From NCBI RefSeq assembly GCF_000306965.1, contig NZ_JH976436.1, positions 226,057 to 290,056 on the forward strand: 64,000 bases of DNA, in the 5' to 3' direction. Under the pieces are notes generated by a model. The model made no database searches. It saw only the letters and a list, made by a program, of their open reading frames with translations, and had not been told where the DNA came from. Each line of letters begins with the position of its first letter. The stretch's first letter is position 1. The stretch is from Amphibacillus jilinensis Y1. Lineage in GTDB: Bacteria > Bacillota > Bacilli > Bacillales > Amphibacillaceae. Position numbers and translations under genes: made by a program. Below are positions 26,722-35,396 of the stretch, in pieces.

Positions 26722-27300
26722 ATGCAATCAGATCATTCATTAATCGAAGAAATTAAAAGCGGTAGCCAAGCAGCAATGGAAGTACTCGTAAAAAAACACT
26801 ATCGCATGATATTTGCCTATACTTACCGGAAAGTTGGCGACTATCATTTGGCTTACGATTTGACCCAAGAAATATTTATTAAAATGATGAAATCGATTAA
26901 ACATTATAGTGGACAAGGAAAATTTCCACATTGGCTTCTAAAAATTGCGGTGAACCATTGTCGTGATTATTATCGAAGTCGTGATTATAAATATAAGGAC
27001 AAAATAAACGAAATTGATCATCAAATCATCGATGAACGCAAAAATGTAGAAGACCTTCTAAGCAAAAAGCAAAGAAGCGTTAAGGTGAAAGCAGCTATTG
27101 ATCAGTTACCACCTTATCAACGAGAAGCCATTATATTAAAGTTTTATCAAGACCTTAAAATAAAACAGATTGCTAAACTGACAGAAGTAAAAGAAGCCAC
27201 CGTTAAGTCAAGGCTTAAGCAAGGAAAGGATAAATTAAAATCTTTACTAAAAGGAGTAGATCATGATGAGCCGGTTCAATTCAATCAACGAAACCGATAA
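26722..27300 (+). CDS. ECF-type RNA polymerase sigma factor
   Basis: A 192-residue sigma-70-family factor with region 2 (FAYTYRKVGDYHLAYDLTQE, then IFIKMM) and region 4 (QLPPYQREAIILKFYQDLKI, then helix-turn-helix ATVKSRLKQGKDKL). It is probably an extracytoplasmic-function sigma factor controlling the ABC genes behind it. Its 3' end overlaps the next gene by 38 bp, so the two are coupled; the overlap partner is a membrane protein that may act as its anti-sigma factor. GAGGTGGTGAGAAG precedes the ATG. Confidence 0.88.
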   Translation: MQSDHSLIEEIKSGSQAAMEVLVKKHYRMIFAYTYRKVGDYHLAYDLTQEIFIKMMKSIKHYSGQGKFPHWLLKIAVNHCRDYYRSRDYKYKDKINEIDHQIIDERKNVEDLLSKKQRSVKVKAAIDQLPPYQREAIILKFYQDLKIKQIAKLTEVKEATVKSRLKQGKDKLKSLLKGVDHDEPVQFNQRNR

Positions 27301-28105
27301 CGATGAGCTTGAAGAACGCTTCGATTACAAAGAAAATCAAGTACTTCAACAAGAATTAACAGATTACCTTGTCAAATTCCCTGACGAAGATGACATAGAT
27401 GCTACGATAGACACCTTGCGCCAATACGTACCCACTCAAACAACAAAGTCAGTAAATCGCATAGAACGATTGATCACGTTATGTAAACGATCAGCTACAG
27501 AAGTAACTGTAGTAAGTAAAACATACTGGATCACTTGCACGCTCCTCTTTATCATAGGCTATTTAATCACTAATCTAGCGGATACAAATCCTTTATTGAC
27601 GCTGATTTTCTTAGCACCACTTCCATTTATCATTGGATTACTAGAGGTGTTTAAAGGGCGGGAACATGGACTGCTTGAAATCGAACTTACCTGCAAGTTT
27701 ACTACAGATCAAATCATGTTATCTCGGCTATTTTTAATCGGGATCACAAATGTTACCTTAAACACAGTGCTGACATTAATTATATCGCCAACTACTGGTA
27801 AGCCAATATTGGAAATGTTGCTCACCTGGTTAACGCCATTCACTTTTTTTGTCGCCATCGCTCTATGGTTAAGCATTCACTTTAAAGGCCAAGTATTTGT
27901 GACAACCTTCTTATCTTTATGGCTGGTATTCATTGGGCTAATCATTAGCAATAACCATTGGATAGAAGCATTGCTCAATATCAATCTTGTTATTCATTTT
28001 ATTTGTCTAGGGTTTGGAAGCTTGTTAATTAGCATCCAAGTTAAACAATTGATAAACAAGTATCAAACCTATGAAGGAGGACAACGTGTTGAAATTAATT
28101 ATTGA
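27263..28105 (+). CDS. Membrane protein, possible anti-sigma factor
   Basis: A 280-residue protein: about 90 soluble, acidic N-terminal residues (ELEERFDYKENQVLQQELTD), then about six membrane spans from residue 92 on. Its position directly after, and overlapping, an ECF sigma gene suggests an anti-sigma role with the N-terminal domain in the cytoplasm, but I see no zinc-binding anti-sigma motif. Alternatively it is a third permease-like part of the ABC system. AAAGGAG lies before ATG 27263. The end overlaps the ATPase gene. Confidence 0.6.
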   Translation: MMSRFNSINETDNDELEERFDYKENQVLQQELTDYLVKFPDEDDIDATIDTLRQYVPTQTTKSVNRIERLITLCKRSATEVTVVSKTYWITCTLLFIIGYLITNLADTNPLLTLIFLAPLPFIIGLLEVFKGREHGLLEIELTCKFTTDQIMLSRLFLIGITNVTLNTVLTLIISPTTGKPILEMLLTWLTPFTFFVAIALWLSIHFKGQVFVTTFLSLWLVFIGLIISNNHWIEALLNINLVIHFICLGFGSLLISIQVKQLINKYQTYEGGQRVEINY

Positions 28106-28982
28106 AAATATTTCAAAAACATTTAAAGATAAACAAGCAGTAACAGGGTTCTCTGCAGAACTTTCAGAAGGCGTTTATGCTCTACTGGGTCCAAATGGTG
28201 CTGGCAAAACAACATTGATGCGAATGTTAGCGGATATTCTAAAGCCCACTTCAGGAAGAATTTTGTTAGATGGTAAAGATATCTCGATCATGGGTGATCA
28301 TTATCGTGATAGCTTAGGCTATCTCCCGCAAGAGTTCGGTCTTTATAGAAATTTCACTGCTGTTCGTTTTTTATCTTATTTTGCGCGTTTAAAAGGATTA
28401 GATAAACAGGAAGCCACCACTCGGGTAGACGAAGTCCTTAAGCTTGTTAACTTACAACAAGATCGCAAGCGAAAACTAAAAACGTATTCTGGAGGAATGA
28501 AACGAAGACTCGGTATTGCCCTGGCTCTCCTTAACGATCCTAAAATACTAATTGTTGATGAGCCAACAGCAGGATTAGACCCGCAAGAACGCGTTCGATT
28601 TCGGAATCTACTCTCAGAAATTGCTGGTGATCGAATCGTGTTGTTGTCTACTCATATCGTGTCGGATATTGAATATATCGCAAAAGAAGTCCTTCTCATG
28701 CGACAGGGAACACTCATTCAACGCAGTACAAGTGAGCAACTACTAGACAGTGTTAAAGATAAAGTATGGAAATGCACAGTAGAGCAACACGCATTACCCC
28801 AACTACAAAAGCATTATAAAGTTGGAAATATCCAACGCGTTGAAACAGGGATTGAGGTTCGCATTGTTAGCGATCAACAGCCTTTAGCTGATGCCGTTAA
28901 CGTCACACCTACCTTAGAAGATGTGTATCTCTATTTCTTTAATGAGGAGGTCATAGACGGTGTACAAGCAGGAATGCTATAA
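28086..28982 (+). CDS. ABC transporter ATPase (ABC-2 type)
   Basis: A 298-residue ATP-binding protein with Walker A GPNGAGKTT, Q-loop LGYLPQEFGLY, signature YSGGMKRRLGIA and Walker B ILIVDEPTAGLD. The C-terminal extension of about 80 residues is typical of the BcrA/CcmA exporters. GTG 28086 is preferred (AAGGAGG 5 nt upstream); an ATG at 28071 lies ahead of that site. It would energise the two following permeases; the substrate (antimicrobial, lipid or peptide) is not evident. Confidence 0.88.
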   Translation: MLKLIIENISKTFKDKQAVTGFSAELSEGVYALLGPNGAGKTTLMRMLADILKPTSGRILLDGKDISIMGDHYRDSLGYLPQEFGLYRNFTAVRFLSYFARLKGLDKQEATTRVDEVLKLVNLQQDRKRKLKTYSGGMKRRLGIALALLNDPKILIVDEPTAGLDPQERVRFRNLLSEIAGDRIVLLSTHIVSDIEYIAKEVLLMRQGTLIQRSTSEQLLDSVKDKVWKCTVEQHALPQLQKHYKVGNIQRVETGIEVRIVSDQQPLADAVNVTPTLEDVYLYFFNEEVIDGVQAGML

Positions 28983-30114
28983 AATTTTCACAAGAAAAAG
29001 TTTGTATTTCACTTTCCTTCTTTTTATTTTTTTCATGTTTATAACGGGAGGTTCTCACTCAATTCACCAAACAAACGCGTATCAATCGCTATATGATGAA
29101 TGGCGTGGACCATTAACCTCAACAGAGATTGACATGGCTAACGAAAGATTACTGAAAATTGAAGAGCAAATTGATCGAGAAATGGCAGAAGCTGATGGGT
29201 TTGAAGGTGTTTTCCCTCAACGCATTGAGGATCAGGCGGCCCACTCTATTTATACTTCTGTTGTTCAAGCTGGTGAAAATATAGAATGGTTTGAAGGACG
29301 GAAAGAAGCCTTACATAACAAGACTTTCGATCCCACGACAACCGCTGATCAAGCCGAAGATGCACAAATGGAATTTGAGCTTCTCCAGCAATTAAATGAG
29401 CCGATTGGCTTCTACCAAACGACGACGTGGCGCAGTACAGTAGACTTTATCAACACATTTGGTTTTATTTTCTTAACCGTACTTATCATCTTAGGGTTAG
29501 CTCCCGTTTTTGCGGATGAACATAGTCAAAAAATTGCTTCATTAATCGCTTCTACCAAGTATGGGAAAAATAAAATTGCATCTGCGAAAATACTCGCTTC
29601 ATTCACCTATATTGGCGCGTTATTTTTCAGTCTGCATCTCGTTAATGTTGTTATAGAAGTCATCAAGTTTGGTAGATTTGCAGATGGAACTGTGCCGTTA
29701 CAAAATTTATATTTATTTATTCAATCACCTTTTTCACTAACGATTGGACAGTACTATGCCCTTGCACTTGGCATTCAATTGTTAGGGGCATTAGTGATTG
29801 GATTACTGGTGTTATTTTTATCAATCGTCACACGGCATGCGATGCTAACGTTCTTTATTAGCGGAGCAATTATTGGAACGCCTGTTTTATTCCGGCAATT
29901 AGGTTTTGATCAAGAGTTGATTCAGTATATAACACAGTTTAGTTATGCAGAGCTAATAAGAGTGAAAGGTTTGATTGATCAATTCATCGTGTTGAGGTTA
30001 TTTGGTCAACCCATTCTGTATCCCTATCTTTTTATTGCCGTCTTCCTCTTGATCGCCAGTGTGAATGTCTTCCTTATTTATCGTCAATATAGAAACCAAC
30101 AAATTGTAAATTAA
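28960..30114 (+). CDS. ABC-2 permease, first paralogue
   Basis: A 384-residue permease: a span near residues 15-32, an extracellular helical domain (about 33-160), then five spans. It starts YKQECYKIFTRKSLYFTF. GTG 28960 overlaps the ATPase gene and has GAGGAGG upstream. It shares length, topology and the blocks ILGLAPVFADEH and LASTKYG-like motifs with the next gene, so the two arose by tandem duplication and may form a heterodimeric channel. Confidence 0.8.
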   Translation: MYKQECYKIFTRKSLYFTFLLFIFFMFITGGSHSIHQTNAYQSLYDEWRGPLTSTEIDMANERLLKIEEQIDREMAEADGFEGVFPQRIEDQAAHSIYTSVVQAGENIEWFEGRKEALHNKTFDPTTTADQAEDAQMEFELLQQLNEPIGFYQTTTWRSTVDFINTFGFIFLTVLIILGLAPVFADEHSQKIASLIASTKYGKNKIASAKILASFTYIGALFFSLHLVNVVIEVIKFGRFADGTVPLQNLYLFIQSPFSLTIGQYYALALGIQLLGALVIGLLVLFLSIVTRHAMLTFFISGAIIGTPVLFRQLGFDQELIQYITQFSYAELIRVKGLIDQFIVLRLFGQPILYPYLFIAVFLLIASVNVFLIYRQYRNQQIVN

Positions 30115-30131
30115 GACAGGAGGAGAAAATA

Positions 30132-31286
30132 ATGTATCGTCAGGAATGCTATAAGATTTTTTCAAAAAAAAGTATCTATCTCGTGTTTATTACGATTGTT
30201 TTATTATTGGTCTATGTCCATCAACTCCCAACAGATATGACGATGAGAGAATCGGTTTTTGAAGAACTCGAAGAAACATGGGGTGGGCCTGTAACAGAAG
30301 AGAAAGTAGAACGTGCTAGAGAATCGATGAACGCCGCTGATGCCGGCGAGGTCTCAAATCACACCTTTGAATTAAGGGCAACAGATTATGTGCAATTTCT
30401 CGTTACCGGTGCAGCTATGCAAAAACAAGATCAAAGTGAACGGCTTACCATGCTTGAGGCAGAAATGCACGACTTTGATGAAGGAACGTACGAGCATCGA
30501 GAAGCTGCAATAGAACATGATATGTTACAAGCATTAGATGACGTCCATGGCTTTTACTTAATTCGATCATGGCGTGAAATGTTTGAGCTTATCGAGCCTA
30601 CCACACATGTCCTTTTACTATCTATCTTGATATTTTTAGGTTTATCCCCTGTTTTTGCTGATGAGTATACCAATCGAACAACGGATTTAATCTTAGCAAC
30701 AAAACACGGAAAAACCAAGCTTGTCTCAGCGAAACTATTGGCTAGCTTAAGCTATATCGTGATTGTTTTTCTATCCTTACAAATCATCAATAGTTTCCTT
30801 AACTTATTGAAATTTGGTGGCATAGCGGGATGGGACGCACCTATACAAGGGATATCTTCTGGGTTAGATTCTCTTTCCCGACTCAGCTATGATGGGTCAC
30901 CCTATAACTTTGACGTTTGGCAATTCTTCTTGCTGACAATCGCGCTTCAATTGTTTGCTTCCATAGCAGTAGGAGTGATTGTTTTGCTTTTATCTTTTTT
31001 AACGAAAAATACGATGATCACCTTTTTTGTAAGCAGCATCATCATAGCTACACCGGCTCTATTGCAGCAACTTGGGACAACAGATGGCTTCTTAGGCTAC
31101 CTGACAGATTTTAGCTTTTTAAAATTAATGCAAGTGTCAACCCTATTTACACAGTTCCAAGCCTACAATTTATTTGACTATCCTGTGTTATATCCATATT
31201 TGCTCTTCATTCTATTCGCGGTCGTAACAGGTTTGTTAATTATGCTCACTTACCGGCTGTTTAGAAACCAGCAGATCAGTCATTAG
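30132..31286 (+). CDS. ABC-2 permease, second paralogue
   Basis: A paralogue of the preceding gene, also 384 residues, starting YRQECYKIFSKKSIYLVF and containing FLGLSPVFADEYTNRTTDLI and LATKHGKTKLVSAKLLASLS, which align with the neighbour. It has one N-terminal span, a charged extracellular domain and five C-terminal spans. AGGAGG precedes the ATG by 7 nt. It is the last gene of the sigma/ABC operon; a dispersed repeat follows. Confidence 0.8.
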   Translation: MYRQECYKIFSKKSIYLVFITIVLLLVYVHQLPTDMTMRESVFEELEETWGGPVTEEKVERARESMNAADAGEVSNHTFELRATDYVQFLVTGAAMQKQDQSERLTMLEAEMHDFDEGTYEHREAAIEHDMLQALDDVHGFYLIRSWREMFELIEPTTHVLLLSILIFLGLSPVFADEYTNRTTDLILATKHGKTKLVSAKLLASLSYIVIVFLSLQIINSFLNLLKFGGIAGWDAPIQGISSGLDSLSRLSYDGSPYNFDVWQFFLLTIALQLFASIAVGVIVLLLSFLTKNTMITFFVSSIIIATPALLQQLGTTDGFLGYLTDFSFLKLMQVSTLFTQFQAYNLFDYPVLYPYLLFILFAVVTGLLIMLTYRLFRNQQISH

Positions 31287-31321
31287 ACATATTATCATTT
31301 GACAAAATACGAGTAATGCCC

Positions 31322-31507
31322 ATAAAACGAACTTTCAATCAGTGGTCGGAGGTCTACAGGACATGGCAGTTTTAGTCTACGATCTTACCCGTCCACTGAT
31401 TGTTAATTGAGTGAATCAGGACATGAGCATCCGTTATAAAATACCAAAAATCACCTATACCCTCTATTTTAGCTGGATGTTTTGCGGACGGTTAGCTGTG
31501 ATAAAAT
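31322..31507 (+). repeat. Dispersed intergenic repeat, copy 7
   Basis: A full copy: ATAAAACGAACTTTCAATCA, hairpin between CAGTGGTCGGAGG and CCACTGATTG, TTGAGTGAATCAGGACATGA, GCATCCGTTA, CTCTATTTTAGCTGG, TTTTGCGGACGGTTAGCTG and TGATAAAA. It lies between convergent genes and may terminate both. Confidence 0.88.
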
Positions 31508-31515
31508 TAAGATCA

Positions 31516-32895
31516 TCATACATCTTCTAATACTTCTTCCATTCTTTTTAACTTTCGATAAATAACTGAGCGATGGACGCCTAATCGATTTGCAGTTTTA
31601 GTGGCATTTCCATTATATGCTTCCAATACTTTTTGTATATACCGCCCTTCAACAATTGCCGTATAATCCTTCAAATTAGTAAAACGATCTTTATTTTGTT
31701 TAATAAAATAATCTAATGTAAACCAATCTGTTCCTTTTTCATCATTATATTCATTTATATCCATTTGACCTGTTACCACAAGTCGCTCAATAAAGTTCTT
31801 TAATTCTCTAGCATTTCCAGGCCAATTATGCCATAAAAGTTGTTGAAAATCTTCTGCACTTAAAATAAAGCTTTTTTTATACTTTCTATTTAAATCTTCG
31901 ATAAAGGTGGATGCTAATCCGACTATATCCGATCTTCTACTTCGTAATGGTGGTATATGAATGGGAATGACATTGATTCTGTAAAACAAATCTTCTCTAA
32001 ACATGCCTTTTTTAACTCTTTCCCATAAATCTCTGTTCGATGCAGAAATAATTCGACAAGTAATGGGTACGGTTTCAATGCCTCCAATTCTTCTTAACTG
32101 ACTGCTTTCTATTACATGAAGTAACTTAGCCTGCATGTCCAAAGGAATTTCTGAAATCTCATCCAAAAATAAGATTCCATCATTCGCCGCTTCAATCATT
32201 CCAATTTTCTCTTCAGTTGCCCCAACAAAACTTCCTTTTTCATAACCAAACAATTCATGTTCAAATAAGGATGGTGCAACAGCGGCACAATTAATAGAAA
32301 TAAACGGACCATTTCTTTTATCACTTTTTTTATGAATGTATTTGGCTATTACCTCTTTACCAGTTCCAGACTCCCCATAAATAAAAACTTTACTGTCAAA
32401 AGTAGCAATTTGGTTACAAACACTTACTATATTTTTCATCGCTAAGCTTTCTGCAACAAGTTCTACATCTTTATCCACAGTAGTCAATTGCTGATCATTA
32501 GCATTATGACGATGGTTAGCCTTATCACTCGGCAACTTTTCTTTATAATCATTAGAAGTGGTTATAACAAGACGAACCTCACCATTTTCATACATTAATG
32601 GTGTGGCTGTTGATAAGACACTATAACCTTTATTTGTTTTAATTGTACGACAAACTCTTTGTTTTGTTTTAATTGCCTCCATTGTAATGGAACTATTATA
32701 ATAACCTAAGCGAACCAAGTCTTTTACATTATATTTTATTATTTCATCTAGAGTCATGCCTATGGTTAATGCAGTAAATTCATTTGACATTAAAATGTTT
32801 CCTTCTGAATCTGTAACAAATAAAGCTGAGGGAAGATCATTGATATTTTCCTGAGTATAGAAATGGTTGGATTGTGGACTAACACGGCTTTGCAT
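31516..32895 (-). CDS. PAS-AAA+-Fis regulator of the sigma-54 activator family
   Basis: A 459-residue regulator: PAS domain (about residues 15-115), AAA+ domain with Walker A GESGTGKE (174-181) and Walker B ILFLDE (241-246), and a C-terminal Fis helix-turn-helix (TKTANRLGVHRSVIYRKLKR). The sigma-54-contacting loop, normally GAFTGA, reads GSFVGA (221-226); the missing Thr is usually needed for sigma-54 contact. It lies directly downstream of the CoA-transferase operon on the same strand and probably senses a small acid through PAS. Whether it still works with sigma-54 is open. Confidence 0.85.
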   Translation of the reverse strand: MQSRVSPQSNHFYTQENINDLPSALFVTDSEGNILMSNEFTALTIGMTLDEIIKYNVKDLVRLGYYNSSITMEAIKTKQRVCRTIKTNKGYSVLSTATPLMYENGEVRLVITTSNDYKEKLPSDKANHRHNANDQQLTTVDKDVELVAESLAMKNIVSVCNQIATFDSKVFIYGESGTGKEVIAKYIHKKSDKRNGPFISINCAAVAPSLFEHELFGYEKGSFVGATEEKIGMIEAANDGILFLDEISEIPLDMQAKLLHVIESSQLRRIGGIETVPITCRIISASNRDLWERVKKGMFREDLFYRINVIPIHIPPLRSRRSDIVGLASTFIEDLNRKYKKSFILSAEDFQQLLWHNWPGNARELKNFIERLVVTGQMDINEYNDEKGTDWFTLDYFIKQNKDRFTNLKDYTAIVEGRYIQKVLEAYNGNATKTANRLGVHRSVIYRKLKRMEEVLEDV

Positions 32896-33118
32896 TTATT
32901 TACCTCCTCTTTTCTGAAGTAATTATCTATTCCTATTATATTAAAATAACTATTATTTACAAATCCTATGTTAACACCTTTAATATTTTTAATCAGGCAA
33001 ACAGGCCCTGTTTTTATCGAAGACAAAAAAGGACCCGGTTGTATGTTTCTTACTCCTTTAATAAGCTGTTCATTATACCATCGGGATGTTAGATCATCCC
33101 TGGTAATCTTTCATTACA

Positions 33119-34072
33119 TTAAATCCATTCTTTTTCAACTATTGACAAGTCCGCCATTTGATCTAAAACGCATTGAGCTTCTTGAAACATAGTAGTAATC
33201 ATTTCCTCCGCAGTGGTAATTTTATTACACAAACCAGCAATCTGCCCTGCCATAACAGATCCTTGTTCCACATTTCCTTCGTGAACGGCTTTTCTTAGAG
33301 ACCCTAAGGACAGCTTTTCTAATTCCTCACGCGAAGCTTTTTTATTCTCTAATTCAAGATAAGCTTTAATCATATCGTTTTTTATACTGCGAACCGGCCC
33401 CCCTAAACTACGCCCCGTAACTGTTGTACTCGTATCATTAGCATCAATAACCGCTTGCTTGAAGTTAGCATGTGTCGGACACTCTATAGTCGTTAAAAAA
33501 CGTGTGCCAATTTGAACGCCTTGTGCACCAAGTGCAAATGCGGCTGCAATCCCTCTTCCATCTGCAATTCCACCTGCTCCAATAACAGGTATTGACACAG
33601 CATCTACAACTTGTGGTAATAATGCCATTGTTGTCGTTTCACCTACGTGTCCACCAGCTTCTGTTCCTTCTGCTACAATAGCATCTGCCCCTAAAGTCTC
33701 CATTTTCTTAGCGATTTTGACTGAAGGTACAACTGGAACAACCGATATTTGATGGTTTTTAAACGTTTCCATATACGGGGCAGGTGTACCAGCACCAGTA
33801 GTAACGATCTTTACATCCTCTTCTATTATAACATCAATGAGTTCTGGAATATTTGGCATCATTAACATTAAATTCACCGCGAAAGGTTTGTCTGTTATTT
33901 CCCTCGTTTTACGAATCTCTTCTCGCAATTGATTTGCTGAGAGCCCTCCGGATGCGATAATGCCAAGACCTCCTGCATTAGAAACCGCACCTACAAGAGG
34001 GGCTAGAGCAATTTGTGCCATCGCTCCTTGAAAGATCGGATACTTAATTCCTAGTAATTTTGTAATACTCAT
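33119..34072 (-). CDS. FabK-like/nitronate monooxygenase family flavoprotein
   Basis: A 317-residue FMN-dependent TIM-barrel protein. Blocks YPIFQGAMAQIA, NAGGLGIIASGG, VTTGAGTPAPYM, VPSVKIAKKM, AEGTEAGGHVG, VIGAGGIADG and GAQGVQIGTRFL are those of enoyl-ACP reductase II (FabK) and nitronate monooxygenase. The C-terminal segment GSVMAGQIAGL is close to FabK. In an operon with an acyl-CoA transferase it could reduce an enoyl thioester; this is inference. It follows the transporter gene by 27 bp. Confidence 0.82.
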   Translation of the reverse strand: MSITKLLGIKYPIFQGAMAQIALAPLVGAVSNAGGLGIIASGGLSANQLREEIRKTREITDKPFAVNLMLMMPNIPELIDVIIEEDVKIVTTGAGTPAPYMETFKNHQISVVPVVPSVKIAKKMETLGADAIVAEGTEAGGHVGETTTMALLPQVVDAVSIPVIGAGGIADGRGIAAAFALGAQGVQIGTRFLTTIECPTHANFKQAVIDANDTSTTVTGRSLGGPVRSIKNDMIKAYLELENKKASREELEKLSLGSLRKAVHEGNVEQGSVMAGQIAGLCNKITTAEEMITTMFQEAQCVLDQMADLSIVEKEWI

Positions 34073-34099
34073 TTTAATAACCTCCTAGATTTTCAAGCT

Positions 34100-35347
34100 C
34101 TATACCGCTGCCTCTGTGCTTGCAGTACCTATTTGTTTTTTATTTTCAGTTCCTTTAAATATAATCGCTAACACTAGACCGACTAATGATATAACTAAGG
34201 CAACATAAAAAGCATTGGTAAACATACCATTGTTTGCTGCTGCAAAACGATTTGCAATTCTTGGCCCAAAGAATGCTGCCCCAGAATAACCAATAAAAGT
34301 TACACCATAATTGACTCCATAATATTTCATTCCAAATTTTTCGCCGACAATAGATGGGAAAATACCCATTGTTCCACCGAAACATAATCCAATCCCGATA
34401 ATTGCAATTGCAAATCCAACAACTGAATTTGATAACGCAATTACCAACATCATGGTAGACACCACCAAGTAAATGGCCATTAAGCAGTATGCGCGACCAA
34501 TTCTATCAGATACTGCCCCCCAGAAAATACGTCCCATACAATTGCTAAATGAATATAAACTAACGTAAATGGCTGCTGTTGCTGCGGTTAAACCAAACAT
34601 CGTCTGCCCAATTACCGAAGCATTAGCAGTCACCATCATTCCAGACAAAGCACCAATTAAAAACATCGATGCGATAATGTAAAATAAAGGTCTCTTAATC
34701 ATCTCATTCCAAGGGACGTTGACAGTACCTTTGTTTCCTGAAATAACTGGAGGTGTCCATCCTTCTGGAGTATAGTCAGCTGGACTTGATTTCACAAACA
34801 AACCACAACTTAGGATAACAACTAAGAATGAAATCCCTAACGTAACCAAAGCTTGATTCACACCAAAGTTATCAATTAATGCATTTGCAATGGGTGCAAT
34901 CACAATTGTTCCTCCACCATAACCAGCTGTTACAATGCCGGTGCCTAGTCCACGTTTATCAGGAAATAATTTTACCGTATTTCCTATTGTAGAGGAGTAA
35001 ACAATCCCTTGCCCCACTCCAGCAAGTAAACCATAAGTAATGTAGAGCATCCAGGCGGACGTTGCAAGACCGGATAGTAAAAATCCAACCCCAAACATCG
35101 TTCCACCGATAAATATTGCTTTTTTCGCTCCACCCTTATCTACTAATCTTCCTCCTAGAATCATAGGTATTGGAGATATGGCTGCATTAATTGTGAATGC
35201 CAGCATGATCTCCCCCATAGAAGCATCGAATACATTTGTCAGTGGTAGTGCAAAAATACTAAAGGCATAAACTGCGCCGACACATAAGTTAATAATTGTA
35301 GAGGCAACTAAAATTGCCCATCGATTTAACTTGACATTATCATTCAT
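34100..35347 (-). CDS. OFA-family (OxlT-like) major facilitator transporter
   Basis: A 415-residue MFS protein with 12 spans, of the oxalate/formate antiporter type: NRWAILVASTIINLCVGAVY with YAFSIF at the start, GGRLVDKGGAKKA loop, GVGQGIVYSSTIGNTVKLFPDKRG in pieces, and GRIFWGAVSDRIGR. These exchange small carboxylates. Position between a CoA-transferase and a FabK-like enzyme suggests uptake or exchange of a short carboxylic acid that is then activated to its CoA ester. Confidence 0.87.
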   Translation of the reverse strand: MNDNVKLNRWAILVASTIINLCVGAVYAFSIFALPLTNVFDASMGEIMLAFTINAAISPIPMILGGRLVDKGGAKKAIFIGGTMFGVGFLLSGLATSAWMLYITYGLLAGVGQGIVYSSTIGNTVKLFPDKRGLGTGIVTAGYGGGTIVIAPIANALIDNFGVNQALVTLGISFLVVILSCGLFVKSSPADYTPEGWTPPVISGNKGTVNVPWNEMIKRPLFYIIASMFLIGALSGMMVTANASVIGQTMFGLTAATAAIYVSLYSFSNCMGRIFWGAVSDRIGRAYCLMAIYLVVSTMMLVIALSNSVVGFAIAIIGIGLCFGGTMGIFPSIVGEKFGMKYYGVNYGVTFIGYSGAAFFGPRIANRFAAANNGMFTNAFYVALVISLVGLVLAIIFKGTENKKQIGTASTEAAV

Positions 35348-35396
35348 AAAACCGCACCTTTCTACTATTTAAGTAGTAGCCAATTAAGCCATATTT

